Shown in pieces: positions 48,135-61,131 of a DNA stretch of 64,000 nucleotides. The stretch is from Angiostrongylus vasorum (taxonomy: Eukaryota; Nematoda; Chromadorea; Rhabditida; Metastrongylidae). The stretch covers positions 62,001-126,000 of the forward strand of contig JADANN010000450.1 in NCBI GenBank assembly GCA_018806985.1, written 5' to 3'. The notes under the pieces are model-generated. The model saw only the letters and a list, made by a program, of their open reading frames with translations, was not told the DNA's origin and did not search any database. The position numbers and the translations under genes are program-made. How positions within the stretch are numbered: the first letter of the stretch is position 1; each line of letters opens with the position of its first letter.

Positions 48135-49650
48135 TGGCTCTGGAGTTTAAGACATTCCGAACAAACTCCCTAAGTCTCACCTCTACTCGTGAAAAGTAAA
48201 TTTCTTCTCCTTTACTGCTTACACGGGCAATCAATCTCAGCATCTTCACGCCTTTTTTTATTGATTTAGCTTTTTTTATTTGTAGGAGTCAAACACTTGG
48301 TCCATCGTCAAGTTAGACACCGATTTTCTACTACAACTGCCTATGAATGGCCAGACTTGAGGTCATCCTAACTGCAAAGTATTATGCTACCTTTACGAGC
48401 TCCGAAAAGACAAAAAAACGGATGGCATGGCTTCGGACAATGTATTCCTGTGGAGATGACAAGATTGCACCCACTCGCCGCCCGGCCTCAATCCTAGTAC
48501 AACACGTAGCGCAAGAAGTCCCAACACTTGCACAGGAAAGCTTCGAGGCCCGGTGAAGGGTCCAGCTCTTGCTTCTCGTCAGCAGATCCATGCGAAACTC
48601 CTTAAGCAGCAGCATCGACTACTCGACAACCGAACAACTCGTTCTGTACTAGTTGTTCTGCAATCCCTCGAATCATCAACGGAACTAATGCTAACATTTC
48701 TGAATGGCGGAGTTGTGAGAGTGTTTCCATCAATTCACGCGTAGCTGCCCTGGATGCTCTTCAGTGTGTGTCATAGCATTTTGTTATCGACTTTTAGGAC
48801 CAGATGACGAACACGCACTCGGAACAAATTACCACTCGAAATTACTCATAGTTTCAGAGCGTTCTTATTACTGCATTTTATAAGTCAGTATCACTTGAGA
48901 AAAAAAACCTTTTGCCCTATACAACATGTCCAAAAGATGATGGCTATTATCCGCTTGAGATATGAAGTGTTTTTTTTTAACGCTACTTCTCTAAACCTTC
49001 ACCAACCCGCCAAATACGTAGCATGTAATCAGCACAGCTCTAAGTGGTAATTATGTGGTGATCAACTTTAACTAATGTATGGAGAAAAAGCACTATTTTA
49101 TGGGATTTTTAAGAGTAATTGCATTATTATAAAGTTTTTCTGCCTCAACAGCATCAATCTGATATGTTAAAACTTCGAAATTCATGGCATTTCCAGGAAA
49201 ACACCGTTGGAGAAACTGCTATCAAGAACAACTGCTCAATTGTTAAAAATACTAGATCGTGTAAAAATATGGAAGTACTGCCTCTACTGATACGTGAAGT
49301 TGCCGGGTTATTCTCCGGATATGATACGAGAATAATAATGCGAGAGTATAGACGGGATGGTCAGTGGTAGTGGGAAAGCCGATGAGTCTTGGAGAGCCCG
49401 TTAATCCGTTTCCCCAGCATCCTCTCTATCCATTCCATCCGCCCCCTATACGTAAATTGTTAGCCATTTCGAAGCATAGCTATTATCACATTACACCACC
49501 AACACAACCATTCAAATTCATGAATCGATGCGACGAAAGCAAGATTAAAAGGCACGACGATGGATATAGACCATAACGCAGCTATGCGATAAGTGGTGAG
49601 GAAATTTACCACTATGAGCATCACCTAATTCGTGTTCTTATAAAGATAAA
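48135..49650. other. Stretch with three unassigned open frames
   Basis: Plus-strand frames at 48347-48556, 48553-48744 and 49119-49370 show a GC-richer patch (48410-48740) with Arg/Gln/Ser-rich translations. I recognise no motif, domain or splice-bounded exon. The composition shift is the only reason to note it. Confidence 0.2.
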
Positions 49651-49654
49651 GCAG

Positions 49655-49935
49655 AAAGCTCTCGGCGTTGATCATTCCCTGAGGAATGCGCCATGCATTC
49701 GACTTCATCAGGCGTTGTTAGATCTTTAAAGGTGATTGAATCCATGTCTGGCCTATGCAATGACTCGCGGCGGCATACCCGATGTGACGAGTCAGTGATG
49801 CTATCCTTCCATATATGTCTCGTACCAATTTGCCGATCCCGATGGGATGGAAGGCTTTAGTGAGCCTAAAGGCGCGGTATCCATCCCATGTATTTTGCAG
49901 GGCGACTCAAACCACCGCTCTACACGCAACCCTTC
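49655..49935 (-). repeat. Family A SINE
   Basis: Tail GAGAGCTTTCTGCTT at the left end, tRNA-like head at the right end with a diverged A box (GTAGAGCGGTGGTT). Body well conserved. Confidence 0.82.
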
Positions 49936-49939
49936 CGTA

Positions 49940-51315
49940 TCCATATACAAAAAAATATTCCATACAGTTTAGGAAAAGGTTAAAAACTCCAGTCCCTTCT
50001 CTCACAGCTTCTTCAAATATTACTTAAGATCAAGAAGGTAATGTTGCTGAATAACTATCACGAACAAAAAACGAAAAAAGAAAAGCACAATCAATTTATG
50101 GATATACGACCTCAAGTTAAGTGGAAATAAACAGAACCATTACGATCAACATGGCCATATGGGACAATCGGCTTCCGTCGTACTTATTTTTCAACACTTT
50201 TTGATACTCACTGTGCCGCAGTGCAGTAAACAATGAGGAGAGAATATTGAAACAAGAAGCAAATCCCAGCTTCTTCTCTAGACACGAGATAAAAAATCCA
50301 AGTAGCTGGAGCGGAAACTGGAGTGCCGGAGAAAAGACATTCATAAAATGTATTATATTTTGATCATTTAAATATAGAAAGGACTAGACATGATACTTAA
50401 ATGGATTTCAAACAACTAGAATAACTGTTGATATATATGCGCGGACAGTTTTCCAATAAATAAGAAAAAAGGGTAAAGGATAAAGTTCACAGCACTGAAC
50501 AACCCCACTCATGTTCTTCAACTATATATGTATTCCAGTGATCAACAAAACCCTTTGTCTAGCCAACATTCAAAGAGATTAAAAAAGGTAAAAATCATCA
50601 AGCAGCAACCAAACCCACACGTAAAATCTCAAAACCTTGTTGGAGTATGGATGCGTGGAAACGATTAAAATCCAAGAAGTACTGGGATCTTCACAATATG
50701 TGATGTCGGCTCATTCAAAATAGGACAATAAAATTATGAACGTGATGAATGAGGCATGGATTGATGGCTATGATGCTGATTTAGTCTACAGCGTTACCAA
50801 CACTAACTTCCCGGTAGTTCTACTTTTATTCATTATAGGAAAGTCCCAAACCAAAAGAATGATTTTAAGACGTTAATGCAGTGATTGAACGAGCAACTAT
50901 GAAACCTCTAAGTATGTGTAATAGTATTGTTGTTGAAAAATCATGTAAAAATGGTTAAATACAGAAGCAAAATGTTTGGTTCTAAAGAACAACCTCAAAT
51001 AAATCTCGGCGACGAACAATGAGTTACTGCATGCCCGATGAGCTTAGATGACGATGTTAGTATAAAAATCAGTCCATTAGTGAAAACGTTTCGACGTGTA
51101 TGTTAATCACGGTCTTCTTTATGTTTACTTTTTTAAAAATGCGGCACCACTTTCATGTAGTTCGCATAGCACGACGGCATTACAGAAAGAATCCGAGTCG
51201 CAAAGTAATAAACGTCGATTCCTTTCGTCTCACAAGTCCCGCTCATTGGCTGCGGTCAAGACCTGGGAATATCCGAGCACGTCTTTCTAGGAAAAGCCAT
51301 GCTCAACAACCATAA
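49940..51315. other. Noncoding stretch
   Basis: AT-rich, no exon signals with a supporting open frame, no repeat that I can assign. Confidence 0.3.
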
Positions 51316-51317
51316 GA

Positions 51318-51593
51318 AGTATAAAGCTCTCTGCGTTGATCAATCCCCTGAGGGATGCGTCATGCATTCGACATAACTAAGTATCGTTTCGAGGTGACTG
51401 AATGCATATCTGGCCTTTACAATAACGCGGTGGCGTACCGATGTATCGAGCCAGTGCTGCTATCCTCCCAGACAAGTTTGGTGCCAATTCGCGTACCGCG
51501 GAAGGATGGAAGGCTTAGTGGGCTAAGGGCGCGGGGATCGATTCCACGTGTGTGTTGCAGAACGCCTCCTACCACTGCGCCACACGCGCCCCT
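51318..51593 (-). repeat. Family A SINE
   Basis: A well-kept copy: head GGCGCGTGTGGCGCAGTGG and B box GGAATCGATCCC-type on the minus strand, tail GAGAGCTTTATAC. Confidence 0.88.
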
Positions 51594-51784
51594 TCAACAA
51601 GCATACAACACGTTAATACGGAGGAAGATGACAAGTCTGCAAGCCATAGCAGAATCCCAACATGAACTTGACTACCTCTAGGCATGACGACTACAAGACA
51701 ACAAAACAAATGAACAAAAGTTCTGAGACCTCGATAGCAATTTAGGGACAAGCCATCCAATTACTTAAGTATGAAACACATTGA

Positions 51785-52140
51785 GTTATTTTGTTTTCCA
51801 CCACCAGTCTTCATTTTTTCACATCAACTGTGTGGATACCGGCACTTTTTGTATCGATTCATTTTCTCACATTCATCATCCACGAAGATCTTCGAACTTT
51901 TACGTGTTGGTCCCGTTGCCGCTTGAGTATTCTAGTCTTCGTTACGAATGTCTTTTGATGAATGTACTCGAGTCACTTCTCCCCGGAGTCCTAGGATAGC
52001 CGTGTTAGTGCGTCTCCATGTGGATTGAAAGGAGTGAATTTATCACTGCCATTTCTAGTACCAAATTCCAGACCTCGAAGGGATAGGAAGCTGGTGAGAG
52101 CGAAACAGGGGTCGAACCACTGCGCTACTCACCCATTAAA
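51785..52140 (+). repeat. Family D repeat
   Basis: Matches 57745-58050 in order: TGTGGATACCGGCAC, TTGATTCATTTTC-like, ATCATCCACGAAGATCTTCG, GTTGCCGCTTGAG, and a tRNA-like end with GGGTCGAACCACTGCGC. The end resembles the 3' half of a tRNA gene read backwards, so the family may be another Pol III-derived SINE. Confidence 0.6.
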
Positions 52141-52561
52141 ATAAAAAGAATGCAAAATAACTGGACGAATTCACGACATACTTGAACATAGAACGTGCTT
52201 CAGACAAACTATTTTTGTCAAGGACATCAATGGAAAAATGCCGTCATAAAAAAAGGTTTACACTGAGAATTAAAGCGTGATGCTCTTCTCTTCTCTGCCT
52301 TTAGTTAAAGCTACAATGACCAACATTAGAATCACAATACCCCCCGACTGTCCTAGGAATCTAGGGAAAAACGGACTCGACCAACATTCAACGATATCTG
52401 TAAAGAAGAAAACAATCTTCAAGAAGCAGCCATGGCCAAACTCGAAAAGTTCGAAGACCTCCGTGGATGATGGATACGAAGAAACGAATCGAACGAAAGA
52501 AGTGCTGGGATCCGCAAAGTAGATGTGAATCGCGTGAAAAAAATTCACCAATCACAATGTT

Positions 52562-52795
52562 AATTTTTTTTATTTACTGCCTTTTACAATTTTTTCATGG
52601 CAGGATATTATGCGAAATCAACCACAATGATACAGAGATATTTGAAAAACTCCGGACGGCAGATGTATATGGGGTGGGGACCTAACACGTTATTACCGTT
52701 CCCGTGGGTTAACGCGTTCACCACCACACCTTGTCCGGGTTCTTCGTTTCGCCTGTCCGATCTGAGACTCCCCAGATCAATCCCGTTGACGGGTG
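52562..52795 (-). repeat. Family C repeat, left arm of a head-to-head pair
   Basis: Reverse orientation from TTTATTTACTGCC and ATTTTTTCATGGCAGG through CTCCGGACGGCAGATG to GGGTTCTTCGTTTCGCC. Faces the next copy. Confidence 0.8.
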
Positions 52796-52965
52796 ATTGC
52801 TGACGGCGCTGATCGATAAATAACTGGCCGAGAGACAGGCGAAACGAAGGACCCACATGGTGTGGTGGTGAACGCATTAGCCCCCAGAAATGGTAACCGT
52901 GCGTTTGTTTCCACCGCAGACACCTGCGGTGCAGAGTTTTGCAAAAATTCACCAGTCATCACTAA
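52796..52965 (+). repeat. Family C repeat, right arm of a head-to-head pair
   Basis: Forward orientation: GAGACAGGCGAAACGAAGG, CCCACATGGTGTGGTGG, GACACCTGCGGTGCAGAG. Lacks the last 60 bases of the family (the GGCAGTAAATAAA end). Confidence 0.8.
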
Positions 52966-52969
52966 AAAT

Positions 52970-54055
52970 CGTGGAAGAATCTCAGGTGTATAAATACGGT
53001 GGAAAGAGAACGTTACTGTTTTCTTTCACAATTTATAAAGGCATAGGGACACATTTTGTGAAAAAGCAACATCAGCAGCATAAGTTACCAGTAGAATCCT
53101 TCCTGCGTTCTTCTCATTATAAAACTGTAGTGTAGAAGTTATTCGAAGACTGCTAGACTTGTAACTATAGCCGAATAGAAGAAATGATAGGGAAACGATG
53201 GTATTTTAATCTTCTATTGAACGCCGTGAGCAGAAAAAAAAAGAAAACATAAAACACGATAAGCGATAGTAGCGCAAACACTTCGAGTACATGATGTATT
53301 GTGGAGACAGGACGTGAACATTTTATAAACCAAACAATCCAAGCAATTGTGACTGGACTTCGATCGATAACTCCAAATAGAACCTACGGAACCTGAGCTG
53401 TAAATGAAGGATGTCCCATGCACAACTTGCCCATTAATTTCGTCATCGACGTACTCTACTCATATATGGATTTTTAACGACGTTTACTAAAGGTATCTTA
53501 ACCTTCCACTGAGACGCGAAGGTATTCATAATGTACACGCGCAGTTACAATAAATCAATTAAGACTCGCTAAAGATAAGAAGAGGGAGAAAAACAAAAGA
53601 AGCTCAACTATTTCATTACTAGCCGATAGAAAGATTCGTACTCTATGAATGGAGGAGGCATGTGCCGCATGTGTTGCGTATGAAACCAGTCATGGTTGCT
53701 GCGAGAATAATCACATTCCGATAGAAATAAACCATGAAGAATGTAATTAGATGTTTAAAAAAAATCAATACTATAATGTATTTTATAATCTGATGTAAAG
53801 AATACACTTTAGTAGAGTGCTCGTTCATTTCATCGCAAACGTATACTAAAGCAATTAAACCAGAACCGACATGGGAAACACTAGATTGATGTGATCGACG
53901 TCAAATATGTCTTATCATAACTAGTATAGACTTGATTGAAACTGAAAAGTGTAAGAAAGAACTATGAAAACGATTGTAGTGAAGCATCGACGTCGACATA
54001 GCAACAAAATGCTTCTCATGTTCTTTCGTTGAAAAGTCTGCGAGAATCTACCTTC
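52970..54055. other. Noncoding stretch
   Basis: No supported exon, RNA gene or named repeat. Confidence 0.3.
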
Positions 54056-54057
54056 AT

Positions 54058-54340
54058 AAAGGATAAAAGGACAAAGCTCTTGGCGTTGATCAATCCTTTA
54101 GAGATGCGCCATGCATTCTACTTCATTAGGCATCGTTGGACGTGAGTGAATGCATGTCTGGCACGTACAATGATTCGCCGTGGCCTACCGATGTGTCGCG
54201 TCAATGGTGCTATCCTTCCAGACAAGTCTGGTTCCAATTTGCCAAGCCGGGAGAGATGGAAAGCTTGGTGACCCTTGGGCGCGTGGATCGATTCCATGTA
54301 TTGCAGGGCGCCTCCGACCACTGCGCCACATGCGCCCAAA
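54058..54340 (-). repeat. Family A SINE
   Basis: Minus-strand head GGGCGCATGTGGCGCAGTGG with B box GGAATCGATCC; tail AAGAGCTTTGTCCTTTTATCC at 54058. Full length. Confidence 0.88.
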
Positions 54341-55204
54341 AAAATGCGAATATTTAAGAAACAAAAACTCGTATTATGAAAATCTCTCAGTAAGCACAAT
54401 GACAAAACCGAACACTGGAAGAGCGTAGAATCAACAAAGAATCACACTTATGCCTTTGTCACGGTGATTGACTCCACACTACTTCTATACTTTTCATGTA
54501 ATAAATGGAACAATATTAGAGAATTAACTGTTTCCTTATTGCTTTAAACAAGAGGCATATGGCGCAGTTGAACTTCAACACTCTTAAGCATATGGTAGCA
54601 AGCTGAACGCTGTCAACAAATGTCAAATGAGACCTTCATAGGCTTAGTGCGCCCTCTTCATATGTCTATTTGCATAAGACATTAACTTTGCTATCGATTA
54701 ATCCACCAATATATGCATTAATTTTTATTTTTATAGAGAATTTAACACTGCACAATGAAGAGGGTTGATGCAATCATAGCGCGACTGAGCGAAATGCACG
54801 CTGTTTATTCGACCTTTTTTTCCCCATGCATTCCAGTCTGCAATGACTCGTAGAAGTCACAACGATACTTGGAAAACACTTAGCACTTCAAGTGCAAAGT
54901 TCTGATATGTTTGTCTTCGTAAAAATACCAAACTTTGTTTGATTTGCGCGTGGTAATACGCCCGAGTTCTCACCGCGTCTGGCGTGGATTGAATCCAATG
55001 CATTCTAACCACTCTGCCCGAATCATGAACACGCCCTGTACTCGGGTTGTCCACCGCATAATAACGTTTTTCAACGTGTCTTTATTTGTGCTGCTTATGA
55101 TTTTTTACATATTGTCTGTGTTTTTCTTTTGTAACTTTCTATGTTTCTAGAATCATATGCAACAGAGTCAGTGTTTTCTTCCTGAGCACAAACGAAGCTG
55201 TTTA

Positions 55205-55840
55205 CAATAAGATTTATTCAATATCGGCAGATGTTTTGGTGGTTTCGCCTTTTTTTAGCGCTTGGAAAAGCTAAAATGACATGCAATCTACTCGGCCAAA
55301 CAATTCCATAACCCGAGCAGAAAAAACTGAATACGTAGACTTTATTCGCGCCGTAAATAGCCTCTTTTTAATCACTCACTGTTTTGCTGCTTATAAGCCT
55401 TCCAGGTATTTGGTGGACACCAATCGCAAAGGACCTTTCATGGGTAAGGAATGTGCTCGGCTCAGGTCAAAAAATGAGAATAAGGTATGGCGCGAGGTCA
55501 TGCGTGTTCACAACACACTCACCTCTTGGATAATCTTTGGATTTTTGGAATTAATTCAAAACGCTCCAAGAGTTTTACGCGCTGATGTTTTAGATTCGCA
55601 TGCGAGAATAGTGACTTTCACTTCAAAATATTCTCCACTATATCTTTGTGCCCTATGCGTGCCTAGTGGAGTGTTTTGTTTGGTTCTAAGTTTTGTAACG
55701 AGTTGATCTCTTATTTGGACGCAAAGTGGTCCATCCGCTCCCCCAACGCATTGGTCCCCACATAATTTTCAAGAAATCAGGTATACCATAGCCGAACTCA
55801 TGCAATCACCGTCTCACCCGTTACGGAAAGTTAAGCGGTT
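55205..55840 (-). mobile_element. Penelope-like element fragment with endonuclease-region coding remnant
   Basis: 55604-55700 on the minus strand matches the end of the coding region of the 19925-21037 element (the DGKRK to DFxVxVTILA stretch). 55795-55835 matches its GRDGDC(M) segment. The sequence between is shortened and frame-shifted. The non-coding terminal part (55205-55600) matches 3040-3430 and includes a decayed hammerhead-like region near 55235-55265. Confidence 0.6.
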
Positions 55841-55844
55841 TTGT

Positions 55845-57740
55845 GTTATACACAAACTGTAATACTAGTGGTTACGAAGTAGCAAAGGTTTTCTTAGTGT
55901 TCGGTGGCACTTCAATTACTGCTACCGAATTCTCTAGATCAAGCCGTTATCATCATCGCTTTATAGTTGTGCTTACTTCGTTGGAGATAAAGGACAGGAT
56001 GAAAAGGACCTTGTTCTTGTTAGTCTTGCTTTTGGGAGCAACTTTTTTCCTTTATACCTATCCCGAGGAGCTACAGCTTCATAGCCATTGGAAATAGTTG
56101 CTTTTGCGACAAGTTTTGAGATTCTTCCTTCTCCTCTCTTGCATACACTGGTGGCTGTTCAAAAATATGTTTCTCCTAAGCGCCCCTTTTTGTGTGTTCG
56201 AAGAGTGGGAGAAGTAATGGACAAGTATGTTTCTGTTGCTTGGCCCTCGGTCCCATCTGGTCATACATAACTCTTATGGATGGAAAAGAAAAACTCGTTC
56301 ACCATTCAAGCGCTTTGTTGTCCAACTTTGGTAATGTTTTGCAAGACATATGAAATTTGTGGTGCATCAGGTCCATACGGCAACTACTACTCATCGCAAT
56401 GCTTAGAAATGAAAGAACAACCAACTATTGGTTAAAAGTGGAATTTTTCTAGGCTTAAAGTATGCCAGTGGAAGATGAATTAATCTTCACTTTTGATTTA
56501 TCGAATGAACGAAAAATCAATGACTGAAGACAACGAAGAAAACTTGGGGACTCTTGTGGTACACCATTGAAGAGACGGGCAAAAGAAATCGGAGGATAGC
56601 GTGGCTGCAGATGTGAATGGTCAGACGATATCGATCTCATGAACGCTGGATGTTTGATGATAATAAATTTGGAATGAGCCAACTATTACTTGTACGCACA
56701 GAAGCGACATATTCTTACAATTTCTTGTGGCTAAAATTTGACACTTGCTTGCAAGGAAGACCAGCTGATACACATAATTAAAGTATAACTAATTGGCAAC
56801 CAATAGATGTTGAACAAACGAAAAGAAGATAAATTGTTTCTACCTTTCAATAAGAACTGAAGCTCCTTTTCTGCTTCTGGATCCGATACTAATGGAATCT
56901 AAGAAATGGCAGAAGACAAATTCGAAGGGCAGTTAGCACACCTATATCTCGCCGACAATGCATAGTGGAAGACAAGATCAGTTTACTCACTGAACTTATT
57001 AACAGTAATTGCAAGAGAATGCACAGACAAAGCAAAAAAAGATGTACACTGATCAGAATGTGCACTGATTAGACTCTCGTGCCATTTAAACTGAGAGTGT
57101 TATTCCGTCGATACATACAACATGGGAGTCACCAACATGGATCAAGCACTTTTAAATAGTGCATGAGGACTGGCTACAACATTATACTACATTCCAACGA
57201 CTTTTACGCAGGAGGCGTAGTCAGATCAGCGTGTGAAGTCACTGAACGGTTTCCTGCATCGAGGAAAAAAAAAGTTATTCACTTACAATTCGTATACCAC
57301 TGTCTTTATGGCTAAGAGCGGCTCATGAGGAAAATCTATCCGACTGTTAGATGCAGGAAGAACACGAACGGACCCAAACAGGTTTGCAAGCAAAAGCTTG
57401 GGAAAGGGAAATTCAAATCCACCCAAGTGGAAAGATACAGGGAACATTGTCATGATGTTCGCAATATATGCCGTAACTTTTTCGCCAAGCCATCACAGTC
57501 GCAGAGTATGCGGAAGATTTCGATGAGTTCAAGATTCATTTAATGGGATTCCAGAAGACAATGATTGTTCCTTGTATTGATTAGGTTAGCAACGAGTTAA
57601 AAAATATTACTTCTCAGAATCAGCTGCAGTAGAGCTCAGGCATGACAACACTACATGCAGTCACTTCAACAAACATTGCTACTCAGAGCGTTTGAAATGA
57701 TACTTTAAAAATTGCAAACAGTGAAAACTGCGGATACTTT
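55845..57740. other. Stretch with one candidate exon, otherwise noncoding
   Basis: Apart from the small minus-strand exon candidate at 56844-56898 I see no supported gene. The plus-strand frame 55843-56097 has a hydrophobic segment (TLFLLVLLLGATFFLY) that could be membrane-spanning, but it lacks context, conservation or splice support. Confidence 0.25.
56844..56898 (-). CDS. Candidate small exon, gene unknown
   Basis: Bounded by TTTCTTAG and a GTAGAAAC donor. It encodes IPLVSDPEAEKELQFLLK in one frame and is open in one other. Length 55 bases, so it does not join the 45573 exon in phase without another exon between. It could belong to beta-spectrin's 5' region, to an unseen gene, or be chance. 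Confidence 0.2.
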
Positions 57741-57744
57741 TAAA

Positions 57745-58050
57745 ATTTCTTTTACGTGACCCGGAACTATTGTGCGGATACCAGCACTCCTTGCATTTGA
57801 TTCATTTTCCTCGCATTCCTCGTCCACACAGATCTTCCAACATTTTGCCTGCTGTCTCTGTTGCTGCTTGGGGAATTCGTCTTCCTTATGGATGTCGCAA
57901 AATGCTGATCGCGTCAATTCTGCTTGCAATCTTGGAGATAACAGAGCTAAGGTGTTCCACGTCGACTGAAGAAGAGCATTTGGTAGGAGGTCGAACCAGC
58001 ACGTTGCTTCTTAACGGACTGAATTACTAACAACTGTGTTATAGAGGCTA
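57745..58050 (+). repeat. Family D repeat
   Basis: GTGCGGATACCAGCAC, TTGATTCATTTTCCTCGCATTC, GTTGCTGCTTGGGG and the GGTCGAACCAGCACG block near the end. Less diverged than the 8820 copy. Confidence 0.6.
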
Positions 58051-58454
58051 CGGGTGAATTTCGTACATTCAAAACGCAAATTAATAAGTTGCAATACTTA
58101 CATATCGTAAAAAAGTGTGTTTGAATATAACGTACACAACATCGGTGAAAGGTAAGAGTTCGCAACATGCGATGTTTCCAAAGATGCACTGTGCACAGTG
58201 AAAGGACAGTCATTTTGCATAGTACAAGCACGTCCATCTATGTCTCCTCTGTGGATTAGCATGTTATCGTGGTGGGAAGATATCCGTAATCGTCGTATTC
58301 AAATACGTAAACATTAAGGGGCAGCCCGTAAAACAAAGGTTAGAGGTAATCAACAACAAACATAAGCCGTTATTTAGAACCCACGGCTCGAGTAAACGAA
58401 ACTCACATCCTTTCGGTGTTGACTCAGTTATCCGGGAGGATACCATACACTAAC

Positions 58455-58595
58455 TTACCATCTTGGCTGGGCATCGCAAATCATTGTATAGGCTAGATAT
58501 GCTCTCAACCATCTCTACAATGCTTTATGAAGCTGAATGCAAGGCGCATACTTAGTCATTCGATAAAGCCCGAAAGCATTAATTTATCTTCTTAG
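58455..58595 (+). repeat. Family A SINE, 3' portion only
   Basis: Begins in the body (GGGCATCGCAAATCATTGTATAGG, TAGATATGCTCTCAACC) and ends GAAAGCATTAATTTATC. No tRNA-like head. Confidence 0.65.
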
Positions 58596-58599
58596 GTAC

Positions 58600-59520
58600 A
58601 GCTAAGACGCCTTAGTAGCTCTGTTACCAAGACCCAAGTGGCGCTGAGTATACAACCACGCTTCAGTTGTGTTTAAATTCTCTTCAACAGTTTCCCATGT
58701 GTTGCGAGAAAGCGTCCATATGTTTTGAACTTCAGTGTGATAGAACAAAAGAGACTTCAATACCCGATGTGGGATTAAAGTCGGACGAATAAACACCTCA
58801 GAAAACGGTTTTATTTTTTTGTAAACGACTAAGTGCACAGGATGGCTTCTCGAGAAGTATGACTGGCATGTCATTTGTTTTAGATAACCCGTCGATTTGT
58901 TAGATAAGTCATCTCTCGACTACAAAAGATACGGCAAAAAAAAAGACTGCGACTAAAAGAAAACCAGCCGGAGAGAATATGCCTCGAAACCAATGTGTAT
59001 GCTCCACTCTCTCCCCCGTGTGCACAGACACCAATGTATGCTTTAACAAGTTGATACACAGAATCTTTCCTCTCACATCGATAAAATTCGTCATAAAGCA
59101 GATAAAAAGGATAAGTTGTGAGAAGGAAATTCAGTCGATGGTATAACGGTTCCTGATTGCTAGCTCCGATAAAAACCATGTTTGATGTTCCATAGTTCAC
59201 TACGCAAACGAACAGCGCCAGATAAGTCTTGCGTTTCGACTCCTTGATTTGTACAACTACTAATATATCACAAATTTATTTTACCACCAGCAAATTAGAA
59301 AAGTTGGAAGAATAACTGTATAGGAAACTAGTAGACCTGATAGAGCTTAGTAACTGCAGCGATGTTATTTGCACTTAAACATGAACAAGAATTGGGATAC
59401 CTATCAGAAAATCACCAGGAAACGTAAACTTCTTTGGAACAGGACGCCTAATTGCCTCTCCAAAAAAAGTGACGAAGTCTCTGCCTGAGGCTGGTACAAC
59501 ATCTGCTGTGGGAAACATAT
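58600..59520. other. Noncoding stretch with unassigned minus-strand frames
   Basis: Two open frames (58602-58874 and 58880-59200, minus) have no recognised motif. The second contains Tyr/Phe-rich sequence of the kind low-complexity DNA gives. Confidence 0.25.
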
Positions 59521-59521
59521 G

Positions 59522-59522
<1 letters not shown>

Positions 59523-59564
<42 letters not shown>

Positions 59565-59566
59565 TG
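59523..59566. repeat. (TA)n microsatellite
   Basis: About 18 uninterrupted AT dinucleotides followed by ACATATATG. Directly readable. Confidence 0.95.
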
Positions 59567-59954
59567 TAAAGAGATAAAAAAACAGCTCTGTGCGGCAAAC
59601 GAAACAACGTAAAAGATAATAATGCGTTGAGATCAATGCGGGCCGACACATTCATATTGTGCACGCAGTGAAATCGATCGCGCATCGTCACAAATAAATT
59701 CAGGAATGGAAAAAATGTTGCATATATGGGATAAAGAAAAGATATATGAGCGTTGAGCATACCAGAAACCAATGCCGATTATGTCCCGATATTTGGGCAT
59801 TAAGGTGAGAAAATGGATGGAACACAAACGCATGAGCTAATAAGGAAGGATGATGTCGTCACAACGGTCAATTCAGTTGTCTACAGTGGGTAACGAAAAA
59901 ACAAATTTTGTTTACAAAGTGGCACGGCAATTTTGTAATCGTATTATACGTATA

Positions 59955-60175
59955 CACATTGACGGGTGATTGCTGCTGAGAGACAGGCGAAACGAGGGAC
60001 CCACATGGTGTGGCGGTGAACGCGTTACTCCCCAGAAAGGACAATAGTGCGTTCGTTCCCCACCGCACACACCTGCGGTTCGGAGTTTTGCAAATATCTC
60101 AGCATCATTGAAGTTGTATTTCGCAATATACCCTGCCATAAAAAAGAGTAGGCAGTAAATAATAAGTTAAAAAAT
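59955..60175 (+). repeat. Family C repeat, well preserved
   Basis: GACGGGTGATTGCTGC, GAGAGACAGGCGAAACG, CCCACATGGTGTGGCGG, a B-box-like GTTCGTTCCCC, CACACCTGCGGTTCGGAG, CTCAGCATCATTGAAG and GGCAGTAAATAATAAG. This copy shows the whole family order. Confidence 0.82.
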
Positions 60176-60179
60176 GGTC

Positions 60180-61130
60180 AATTCAGTGCCGTAACTTGGG
60201 GTACAACCAACCTATACATGGAGTTTCAGGTAAACGACGGTCAAAATCGATCAAAGGGAAGAACCAAGAACAATACCCCATTTGATTTTTATTGTTGGAT
60301 ATAAATAATACTGCAAAAAAAGAATGAAAGCGAAGAAGAAACCTCACCATTGTTGAATACGTTACCTAGCGATACACGTGAGATCGTCCACAACCACAAA
60401 ACGCCACCGAAACGTCCGTCAGTCGAAACCAGCGGTAGTTTGCACCCACTGAAAGATAAGGTAATGCCATAAATGAGATGAAAATGATGATAACATGAAT
60501 CGGTGCGAAACGATGCAACCAAAAAACGACGAGCATGGAAGGTTGTGCTGAAGAATAGAAGTCGGAAACCACTTGGGATCTCATCGGAGAATGTGATTCC
60601 TATGCAGTGACTAATCATCGAAAAGTAATTTAAACTCAAAACCACAAACAACAATGAAGTGGTGAATCAGGAAAGTATTCAGAACGAAATCGAAGGAATC
60701 GAAACGAGTGCACGGTAAGGACATCTAATAACGAAATACAAATGAAATATTCGTAGACATACTGGTAAAGACATGGAAGCCAATTCTAGGTATCGTTGGG
60801 AATACTTTTATGTGAAAAAATGGTGGTCTAAAGGACTCCAAGAAAGAATGCGGATATGATTGATATGCGTTCCTATGCTGGATTTGTTGTGAGCGGATTG
60901 GTTGACCATTGTCGGGTGTCATAGGCCTTCTGTTGTTATTGCATCTCTCGCCAAACTGGATTATTCCCCCAAGCATCTGCCGCCGGCCCTCACACGACAA
61001 ACTTAGAGGTTCTTATAAACATTACGAGAACTGCATTAATCGACATCGATGATCGCTGAAAGAAAACAGAGACGTTCCGAAGAAAATGGAAGGGCTGCGG
61101 AGGTTTGGTTTCGTGAAAATGCCAAACTCC
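60180..61130. other. Noncoding stretch, possible 5' region of a minus-strand gene
   Basis: On the minus strand an acceptor-like TTATCTTTCAG at about 60450 is followed by a GC-richer segment to 60360. The open frames there include no recognised domain. It could be a noncoding leader exon. Nothing else supported. Confidence 0.2.
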
Positions 61131-61131
61131 A

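Noticed and set aside
55843..56097. Small membrane protein suggested by a hydrophobic segment
   Set aside because: No homologue that I recognise, no splice-bounded context, and it sits next to a retroelement fragment.
59404..59772. Tyr/Ile-repeat protein on the minus strand
   Set aside because: The repetitive part is translation of the (TA)n microsatellite.
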